Assembly: GCA_035760965.1 (NCBI GenBank)
Contig: DASTRY010000052.1
Location: 1 to 64,000, forward strand
DNA length: 64,000 nt
Origin: JADGHX01 sp035760965
GTDB taxonomy: Bacteria > Pseudomonadota > Gammaproteobacteria > Steroidobacterales > Steroidobacteraceae
Direction: 5' to 3'
Made by a program: the position numbers and the translations under genes. Shown here piece after piece: positions 58,280 to 64,000 of the stretch. Under the pieces are notes generated by a model. The model worked only from the letters and a program-made list of their open reading frames with translations. It was not told the origin of the DNA and ran no database searches. Positions within the stretch are counted from its first letter, which is position 1; each line of letters starts with the position of its first letter.

Positions 58280-58431
58280 TTCTTCAGGGCTCCTGTGATG
58301 TGCAGGTGTGGGAGCGCGTTCGCGAGCACGGCATTGTCCACCTCGTGTTGCCCGTGCCGGCTTGCGGCCCCGATCGGCGACCGTATACGATCTACGGCCC
58401 GCGGACAATCCAGGTCCGTCCGGAGAGTCCC

Positions 58432-59337
58432 ATGGCGCAACCCCTCGCGTGTGATTGGCACGGCGTCTTTCCCGCCGCCACCACTCAGTACGACGGCAAT
58501 CTGCAAGTCGATCTGCAGGCGACGCAAGCCGTGCAGTCTGCGCTCGTGCGCGATGGCGTTCACGGCATGGTGCTGCTCGGCACCGTCGGCGAGAACAATT
58601 CGCTCACCGCGGCGGAGAAGCGTGCGGTGCTCAAGGCTGCGAAAGAGGCAGTCGGCGGAAAAGTCCCGCTGATCGCCGGGGTTTCCGAGCTCACCACGAC
58701 TGCAGCAGTCGAGTACGCGCGCGACGCCGAGCGGATCGGCATCGACGGCCTCATGGTTCTTCCTGCAATGGTGTACGTGCCGACGCCTGCAGAGCTCGCT
58801 CATCATTTCCGCTCGGTCGCGCGCGCAACGTCGCTGCCGATCATGTTGTACAACAACCCGCCGGCGTACCGGGTGAACATCGGCAAGGAGACGCTCGCGG
58901 AGCTCGCCGAGGAGCGCAACATCGTGGCGCTCAAAGAATCCACGCCCGATCCGCGGCGCTTCACGGATCTCATCAACGCATTCGGCGACCGGTTCGTCCT
59001 CTTCGCCGGGCTGGACGATGTGGCGTTCGAAGGGCTGACACTGGGCGCAAAGGGCTGGGTCTCGGGACTCACGAACGCGTTCCCGGCAGAGTCGCTGGCC
59101 CTCTACGACTCGATCATGCGCGGGGATCTCGAGCGCGCGCGCAAGATCTATCGCTGGTTCATGCCGCTGCTTCATCTCGATGCCGAGCACGATCTCGTCC
59201 AGTCGATCAAGCTCGCGGAAGCGCTCATGGGCCGCGGGTCAGAGCGTGTGCGACTGCCGCGATTGCCGCTCGCAGGTGAACGCCGTGCGGCGGTGACCGC
59301 GATGGTCGAGCGCGCGCGGGCGTCGCGGCCGCTGTGA
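58432..59337 (+). CDS. DapA-family deaminase, probably 1-pyrroline-4-hydroxy-2-carboxylate deaminase
   Basis: TIM-barrel protein of 301 residues with CGGAGAG five bases before the ATG. DHDPS-family features: LLGTVGENNSLTAAEKRAVL, the Tyr in IMLYNNPPAYRVN and the Schiff-base Lys in IVALKESTPDPRRF. In hydroxyproline catabolism a member of this family deaminates and dehydrates the pyrroline to 2-oxoglutarate semialdehyde. The neighbouring epimerase and FAD dehydrogenase support this over lysine biosynthesis. The final dehydrogenase for the semialdehyde is not in the window. Confidence 0.88.
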   Translation: MAQPLACDWHGVFPAATTQYDGNLQVDLQATQAVQSALVRDGVHGMVLLGTVGENNSLTAAEKRAVLKAAKEAVGGKVPLIAGVSELTTTAAVEYARDAERIGIDGLMVLPAMVYVPTPAELAHHFRSVARATSLPIMLYNNPPAYRVNIGKETLAELAEERNIVALKESTPDPRRFTDLINAFGDRFVLFAGLDDVAFEGLTLGAKGWVSGLTNAFPAESLALYDSIMRGDLERARKIYRWFMPLLHLDAEHDLVQSIKLAEALMGRGSERVRLPRLPLAGERRAAVTAMVERARASRPL

Positions 59338-59347
59338 GTACGTCACG

Positions 59348-60286
59348 GTGGCTGTGAACACCATTCGCGTCATCGACTCGCACACGGGCGGCGAGCCCAC
59401 GCGCCTCGTCGTCGACGGCGGACCCGATCTGGGCGACGGGCCGCTCGCCGAGCGCGTGCAGCGTTTTCGGGAACGGTTCGACGCATACCGCTCGGCCATC
59501 GTGAACGAGCCGCGCGGCTCGGACGTGCTCGTCGGCGCCCTCCTCTGCAAGCCGCATCGGGCGGACTGCCAGGTCGGCGTCATCTTCTTCAACAACGTCG
59601 GCTATCTCGGGATGTGTGGTCACGGCACGATCGGGCTCGTGGCCTCGCTCGCGCATGCGGGCCAGCTCGGTGTCGGCGCGCTGAAGATCGACACGCCTGT
59701 CGGCGCGGTGGAAGCGCGTCTTTGCGAGGATGGGCAAGTCGAAGTGGCGAACGTGCCGAGTTATCGCAAGGCACGGCGCGTCATCGTCGATGGGCCCGGC
59801 GGCGGTACGATCACGGGCGATGTGGCGTGGGGCGGCAACTGGTTCTTCCTCGCCGAGGGCACGACGTATCCGGTCTCGCCGGACAATCTCGAATCGCTCA
59901 CCCAGCTCGCGTGGACGGTGCGGCAAGCCGTGAATGCACAAGGCCATCCCGAAGTGGATCACGTCGAGCTGTTCGGTCCGGCCTCCACACCCGATGCGGG
60001 CAGCCGCAATTTCGTGCTGTGCCCAGGGAAGGCGTACGACCGATCTCCCTGCGGCACGGGAACGAGCGCGAAAGTCGCGTGCCTCGCGGCCGACGGCAAG
60101 CTCGCGGAAGGCGAGCCGTGGGTCCAGGAAAGCGTGATCGGCAGCCGCTTCGTCGCCCGCTATCGCTGGATCGATCGCGAGAAGGGTATCGTCGCGCCGA
60201 CTCTCACGGGCGCCGCGTACGTGACGGGTGAAGCGACGCTTCTGTTGGACCCGCGCGATCCGTTCTGCTGGGGGATTCGCGCGTGA
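59348..60286 (+). CDS. 4-hydroxyproline 2-epimerase
   Basis: Proline-racemase-family protein of 312 residues. Both catalytic cysteines are present, in LGMCGHGTIGL and DRSPCGTGTSAK, which marks a racemase/epimerase rather than the dehydratase relatives in which one Cys is replaced. The N-terminal IDSHTGGEPTRLVVDGGP is typical. It should invert trans-4-hydroxy-L-proline to cis-4-hydroxy-D-proline. The GTG at 59348 is ten bases after the deaminase stop; a GTG at 59354 is an alternative. It overlaps the regulator gene by four bases. Confidence 0.93.
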   Translation: MAVNTIRVIDSHTGGEPTRLVVDGGPDLGDGPLAERVQRFRERFDAYRSAIVNEPRGSDVLVGALLCKPHRADCQVGVIFFNNVGYLGMCGHGTIGLVASLAHAGQLGVGALKIDTPVGAVEARLCEDGQVEVANVPSYRKARRVIVDGPGGGTITGDVAWGGNWFFLAEGTTYPVSPDNLESLTQLAWTVRQAVNAQGHPEVDHVELFGPASTPDAGSRNFVLCPGKAYDRSPCGTGTSAKVACLAADGKLAEGEPWVQESVIGSRFVARYRWIDREKGIVAPTLTGAAYVTGEATLLLDPRDPFCWGIRA

Positions 60287-60945
60287 ACGAACCGCTCGCC
60301 CGCACGATGACGGGGCAGATCACGGCGCGCATCCGGGAGAAGATCCTCACGGGAACGTACGCGCCCGGGTCGCCGCTGTTGCAGGACTCCATCGCGGCGG
60401 AGTTCGGCGTCAGCAAGATCCCCGTGCGCGAGGCGCTCGTTCAGTTGCGGTCCGAAGGGCTCGTCGACATCTTCGCGCATCGCGGCTTTCAGGTGCGCGC
60501 CATCTCCGCGAGCGAGATGGTCGAAGTGTTCCGGCTGCGACTCGCGATCGAGCCGGCTGCCGTGGCGGAGGGAGCGCGCAAAGCGTCTGCCGGCGATCGA
60601 GCGGCCGCGGCAACCGCATGGCAGGCGCTGAATCACGCGCTCGCGACGGGCGACCTCAAGAATTCAGGCGATCTGAACTCCGCATTCCATTTGTCGCTCG
60701 TCGTGCCGCGACTGCAACCCGTGACGAGCGAAACGCTCGCCCGGCTGCACACGCTCGCTCAACGCTACGTGCGGATGCATCTGCAGCCGGCCGGACGCGT
60801 GAAGCGAGCGATCAAGGAACACACGGCCCTGCACGAGGCCTGGGCTACGCAAGATGCGAAGGAGGCGCGACGTCTGTGCCAAGCACACATCGAAGAGACA
60901 CTGGACGAGCTGGCGGACGCGCTGTCGCCGAAACTGAAGAAGTGA
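60283..60945 (+). CDS. GntR/FCD-family transcription regulator
   Basis: Regulator of 220 residues. The N-terminal winged helix-turn-helix (about residues 10-75: ITARIREKILTGTYAPGSPLLQ, EFGVSKIPVREALVQLRSEGLVDIFAHRGFQV) is followed by an all-helical FCD ligand domain with LRLAIEPAAVAEGARKA and metal-type His residues (NSAFHLSLV, IKEHTALHEAW, LCQAHIEETL). It starts with GTG overlapping the epimerase stop, so is co-translated with the pathway it probably controls. Hydroxyproline or an intermediate is the likely effector. Confidence 0.92.
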   Translation: MNEPLARTMTGQITARIREKILTGTYAPGSPLLQDSIAAEFGVSKIPVREALVQLRSEGLVDIFAHRGFQVRAISASEMVEVFRLRLAIEPAAVAEGARKASAGDRAAAATAWQALNHALATGDLKNSGDLNSAFHLSLVVPRLQPVTSETLARLHTLAQRYVRMHLQPAGRVKRAIKEHTALHEAWATQDAKEARRLCQAHIEETLDELADALSPKLKK

Positions 60946-61051
60946 ACGGCGATGCGCGGCTGTCTGAGTCGTCGCGCGCCGCTGCTCGTCGCCGTGGTGT
61001 CGACGGAGGAAGGGGTCAGAGCACTTGAGCTCGTCAAACTGCCGCGCTCGC

Positions 61052-61534
61052 TCACTCCGGCTCCGGCAGGTCCCGCTCGAAGAGCGCGCAGTAGATGCAA
61101 TGCGCGTGACTGTGATTCTCCACCCACAGGTGGCTGACCCAGGGTTTCGATTGTCGAGCGGCGGCGTGCTCCCACGGCTGGTTCTCGATTTCGTGTAGGG
61201 CGACGGCCGTCGGGTGGCCCTGCGCAACGATTTCTTGCGCGCGCGACGTTTCGACAGGCCCGCGCGGATGAATGGTGATCGCGGCGGCGCCCTCGTCCAG
61301 TTTCTCCGCGAAGCGTTCGGGATACTCGCGCTCCTCCGCCGCGGTGAGCAGGGAGCTGAAGTACTTCACGAACTGGTCGTGCCGGCTCGCCGCCGGTTCC
61401 ACGGCAGCCCGACCCGGTTCGCGCGCCGCGACCAGATCGATGCGGTCAGTCGGGAACCCGTCTTCGAACAGGTCCATGCGGACCCGATTCGCAACCTCGT
61501 AGTCCGGAAACACAGCGAGTACTACAGCGCTCAT
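61052..61534 (-). CDS. Hypothetical protein, YflT-like stress domain plus C-terminal HxxHCxxC
   Basis: Protein of 160 residues from the ATG at 61534, which has a strong GGAGGGA upstream. Residues 1-100 (AVVLAVFPDYEVANRVRMDLFEDGFPTDRIDLVA) resemble the ferredoxin-like domain of heat-induced stress protein YflT, and the later segment AAITIHPRG fits its second half. The C-terminus carries WVENHSHAHCIYCALFERD, a His/Cys cluster that may bind metal. It is convergent with the GntR gene by about 107 bp; that gap holds nothing evident. No function is established. Confidence 0.7.
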   Translation of the reverse strand: MSAVVLAVFPDYEVANRVRMDLFEDGFPTDRIDLVAAREPGRAAVEPAASRHDQFVKYFSSLLTAAEEREYPERFAEKLDEGAAAITIHPRGPVETSRAQEIVAQGHPTAVALHEIENQPWEHAAARQSKPWVSHLWVENHSHAHCIYCALFERDLPEPE

Positions 61535-61743
61535 GCTTTCCCTCCTTCCGGCTGCGGTGCAGCCGCAGGACGTCAAGGTTCGCGGACGATTCTACGCCCG
61601 GCGCCGCTTGCGGGAACCTCGGCCACGATTGTTACCGCCGCGATGCCCCGCTCGAGGTCGCGCCCGGGCGACGCGTCCATCTCGTCGTCACGGGCTTTGG
61701 GGCACGCGACATGCTTCACCGGCCGTTCACGAGGAGATCGACC

Positions 61744-61989
61744 ATGGCCAAGCCCACGAATCCCGACTCCGCGCGCGGGACCGTGCGAGACCCGCACGAA
61801 TGGAAAACCGGCGACGAGCCGATCACCACTGCGCAGCGCTCTTACCTCGAGACGCTCTACACCGAGGCCGGCGAGGATGTGCCCGAGGATCTGGGCGAGC
61901 TCACGAAAGCCGAAGCGGCTCTGGAGATCGAAGAGCTGCAACGGCGCACCGGCCGCGGCGGCCCCTCGTCATCCGGGCCTGCGCACTGA
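61744..61989 (+). CDS. DUF3072 family protein
   Basis: Small protein of 81 residues with AGGAG seven bases before the ATG. The family pattern is complete: DPHEWKTGDEPITTAQRSYLETL, then EAGEDVPEDLGELTKAEAALEIEELQRRTGRG. DUF3072 proteins are short and of unknown function, often near stress genes. The upstream hypothetical gene is divergent, sharing a 209-bp region. Confidence 0.92.
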   Translation: MAKPTNPDSARGTVRDPHEWKTGDEPITTAQRSYLETLYTEAGEDVPEDLGELTKAEAALEIEELQRRTGRGGPSSSGPAH

Positions 61990-62209
61990 GGCGCGATTCG
62001 GAGCCGTGGTCCGTGCGCGCGGGCGCAGTGGCACAGTGTTCACGGGCGCCGCGGCACGCGGGTTGCGGGCGTCGCGGCACGCTGATCGCGGCCGCGCGTT
62101 CTGCCTTGTACCCAGCGACGCATTATTCGAGGCTGCAACCGTGCCCTCTTGCGCAGTAACGCGCTATTCGCAACGCCCGCGCCCCCGTGCGCCTGCCCAC
62201 GCGGACACC
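61990..62209. other. Intergenic, nothing recognised
   Basis: 220 bp between the convergent DUF3072 and VOC genes. I see no gene, strong hairpin or repeat beyond GC-rich low-complexity sequence. Confidence 0.5.
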
Positions 62210-62551
62210 TCAGGCGCTAGAGCTGACGCCACATTCCGCGCCCTCGCTGTCCACGAACGACGCGAGCACGAGACCATGCTCCATGCGCGGCGGCTGCGTA
62301 AATTTCACGCCTGCGGAGGACTTGGCCTGATAGAACGCGCGCGCATCGGCGACCCCGAAAGCAAGCTCCACCGCGCCGGCCGGCTTCTGCGCCGATGAGA
62401 TGTGCAGCGCCAACGTGGTCGGCCCGGTCGCGAATTCGCTCCACTCCGGGGACTCGAACTTCAACGGCAAGCCCAGTTCGTCCCGATAGAAGGCAACCGC
62501 GCGCTTCATGTCGGACACGTACTTGATCGCGTAGGTTAGTTGCGTCGCCAT
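62210..62551 (-). CDS. VOC (glyoxalase-fold) family protein
   Basis: Protein of 113 residues from the ATG at 62551 with one VOC module: YAIKYVSDMKRAVAFYRDELGLPL, then LALHISS with a metal-type His, VELAFGVADARAFYQAKSSAG and GLVLASFVDSEGAECGV. Such single-domain proteins pair up as dimers to form a metal site and include lyases and resistance proteins. Nothing around it shows a substrate. It is divergent from the rhomboid gene by 81 bp. Confidence 0.88.
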   Translation of the reverse strand: MATQLTYAIKYVSDMKRAVAFYRDELGLPLKFESPEWSEFATGPTTLALHISSAQKPAGAVELAFGVADARAFYQAKSSAGVKFTQPPRMEHGLVLASFVDSEGAECGVSSSA

Positions 62552-62632
62552 GGCGAGCCCTCCGGCTGATCTGCTGGCGGCCCGAGCGTATTCCAAATCA
62601 CAGCCGTTGCAACATTCGGGTACGCTTGTTCC

Positions 62633-63334
62633 ATGATCCCGCTGCGCGATGACAATCCCTCGGAGCTGAAGCCGGTCCTCACGACGACGCTGATCGTGGC
62701 CTGCACGCTCGTCTTTCTTTGGCAGCTGGCGCACGGCGTGCAGGGCGCCCAGGACGTCATCTATTCGCTCGGGCTCATCCCGTCGGTGCTCTTCGGCATC
62801 AACACGCTCCCTGAGGAGCTCGCTTCCGTTCCGCCGATCCTGACGATCTTCACGTCCATGTTCCTGCACGGCGGCTGGATGCACCTGATCGGGAACATGC
62901 TGTACCTGTGGATATTCGGGGATAACGTCGAGGACGCGATGGGGCACGTCCGGTTCATCGTCTTTTATCTGACGTGCGGAGTTGCGGCCGCGCTCGCGCA
63001 GGCCCTCCCGGATCCGCATTCCACGCTACCGATGGTCGGCGCGAGCGGTGCGATCTCGGGCGTGCTCGGCGCGTATCTGCTTCTTTATCCGCACGCGCGC
63101 GTCCTGGTCGGCATCCCGTTCGGGTTCTATCTGCACATGACGCGACTGCCCGCGGGTGTGGTGCTGGCGCTGTGGTTTGGGTTGCAGTTCTTGAGCAACG
63201 TGCTCAGTCCACCGGCGGCAGGTGGCGGCGTCGCGTTCCGCGCGCACATCGGAGGCTTCGTCGCGGGCATGGTGCTCGTCCCGCTTTTCAAGCGACGCGG
63301 GTTCCGGCTGATGAATCCGCTTCGCTCGAGCTGA
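62633..63334 (+). CDS. Rhomboid family intramembrane serine protease
   Basis: Membrane protein of 233 residues with six or seven hydrophobic helices. The first luminal loop carries the family pattern (FTSMFLHGGWMHLIGNMLYLWIFGDNVED), the catalytic Ser is in VGASGAISGVLGAY, and the catalytic His is in FRAHIGGFVAGM. It cleaves transmembrane segments of other membrane proteins; substrates cannot be predicted. The C-terminus (KRRGFRLM) is a short basic tail. Confidence 0.93.
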   Translation: MIPLRDDNPSELKPVLTTTLIVACTLVFLWQLAHGVQGAQDVIYSLGLIPSVLFGINTLPEELASVPPILTIFTSMFLHGGWMHLIGNMLYLWIFGDNVEDAMGHVRFIVFYLTCGVAAALAQALPDPHSTLPMVGASGAISGVLGAYLLLYPHARVLVGIPFGFYLHMTRLPAGVVLALWFGLQFLSNVLSPPAAGGGVAFRAHIGGFVAGMVLVPLFKRRGFRLMNPLRSS

Positions 63335-63694
63335 GTCTCGATTGCGGCCGGGCACCGAGATGTCCTTGCCTGCGCCAACGCTCACCGAGCGCGCGCCATC
63401 AGCTTCACTTCCCGATCCGCGCCGGAGATGCTGAGCCGATCCTCACGTGCCGAGCGCAGCGCGTTCGCGAGCACCGGTTCTGCTGTACCACTATCGATTC
63501 CGTCTGCACGAGTGCCGGTTTCGCCGGCGCGTGTATCGATTCGGCTGCAACGGTTCGGTTCGAGGCGCTCACCAATCGTGCCGAGGACTTGACGCATGCT
63601 CACAGCGAAGCTGATGTGACCGCAATGTCATTTGACGCTCCTCGGCCCGGTCACTACGTTGTCGCTCGCGGGCTCCGTAGCCCTGAGCCGCGTC
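63335..63694. other. Intergenic region before the last gene
   Basis: 360 bp with no convincing gene on either strand. Frames crossing it have irregular composition and no ribosome sites. It probably holds the promoter of the glycosyltransferase. Confidence 0.5.
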
Positions 63695-64000
63695 ATGACG
63701 ATCCACAGCATCTGTCTCGTCAAGAACGAAGGCGACATCATCGAGCGGACGCTTGCGGAAGCAGCTCGCTGGTCCGACTACATCTATGTCTATGACAACG
63801 GCAGCACGGACCACACGTGGGACAAAGTGCGCGCGCTCGCCGAGCATGAGCCGTGCATCGTGCCCTTCCGCAGCGAGCGCGTGCCGTTCAATGACAATCT
63901 GCGTCGGCTGCCCTTTGCTCACTATCGGTACCGGTGTCAGATCGGCGACTGGTGGTGCCGCCTGGACGCGGACGAGATGTACATCGATTCGCCACGGGAC
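63695..64000 (+). CDS. Glycosyltransferase family 2 protein (3' partial)
   Basis: The ATG at 63695 starts MTIHSICLVKNEGDIIERTL, and the frame stays open to the window edge (102 residues). The pattern fits a GT-A glycosyltransferase: a first strand with CLVKNEGD, the nucleotide-binding VYDNGSTDHTWDKV, and the metal-binding LDADEMYI just before the end. The enzyme would transfer a sugar from a nucleotide donor to a surface glycan. The acceptor domain lies beyond the window. Confidence 0.85.
   Translation, partial: MTIHSICLVKNEGDIIERTLAEAARWSDYIYVYDNGSTDHTWDKVRALAEHEPCIVPFRSERVPFNDNLRRLPFAHYRYRCQIGDWWCRLDADEMYIDSPRD

Overview
The window is high-GC DNA from a Gram-negative bacterium: it has lipoprotein and Tat signals, FecI/FecR/TonB-dependent signalling, a periplasmic azurin, TesB, YceH and an outer-membrane receptor. 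The gene mix (DUF1365 next to CFA synthase, GlgE next to TreS-maltokinase, FecIR with STN receptors) best fits a gammaproteobacterium, perhaps Steroidobacteraceae; that lineage call is inference. Genes are densely packed, often with ATGA overlaps. I saw no rRNA, tRNA or CRISPR array.

Layout. 1-5.8 kb: lipid-modification trio (FAD oxidoreductase cut by the window edge, DUF1365, CFA synthase), a D-2-hydroxyacid dehydrogenase and a lipoprotein alpha/beta hydrolase. 5.8-9.3 kb, minus strand: TrxR-like ferredoxin reductase, azurin, TesB and a CpcT/CpeT-like protein. 9.4-13.4 kb: two-subunit molybdenum hydroxylase (IorAB type) and GabT. 13.5-21.2 kb: a Cys-rich small protein, a GGDEF/EAL protein, an M49-like peptidase, YceH, a ParE/HigB-type toxin-antitoxin pair and a GDPD phosphodiesterase. 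21.3-35.5 kb: one long alpha-glucan/trehalose operon, glgB-glgE-treS/mak-glgX-treZ-treY. It can convert trehalose through maltose and maltose-1-phosphate to branched glucan, and convert glucan back to trehalose. glgC and glgA are absent from the window. 35.6-40.3 kb: a small protein, an ABC exporter, a type II NADH dehydrogenase and an M48 lipoprotein protease.

The most interesting region is 40.7-48.2 kb: a lasso-peptide biosynthetic cluster. FecI, FecR and an STN-containing TonB-dependent receptor lie on the plus strand. They converge on a minus-strand A-B-C operon. The precursor gene (48000-48158) is very short and starts with GTG. It encodes a 30-residue leader with Thr at -2 and a 22-residue core beginning with Gly and carrying Glu at core position 9, which predicts a Gly1-Glu9 nine-membered macrolactam ring. 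B is a fused RRE plus transglutaminase-like peptidase with its Cys/His/Asp triad; C is an asparagine-synthetase-like cyclase. I found no exporter directly in the cluster and no isopeptidase in the window.

Next to it, 49.2-55.9 kb looks like a decaying or rearranged second signalling/RiPP-like region: an STN-only fragment, a REP-type transposase homologue that has lost both its HUH histidines and its catalytic tyrosine, a sigma region-4-only gene, an intact FecR, two paralogous DUF6644-like membrane proteins, a TPR protein with a TonB-like C-terminus, a 5'-truncated FecR, and a PqqD-like gene and an esterase gene that both break at about 55484. 56-64 kb returns to ordinary metabolism: TauE/SafE, a hydroxyproline catabolic cluster (FAD dehydrogenase, DapA-family deaminase, 4-hydroxyproline epimerase, GntR/FCD regulator), small stress-type proteins, a VOC protein, a rhomboid protease and the start of a family 2 glycosyltransferase.
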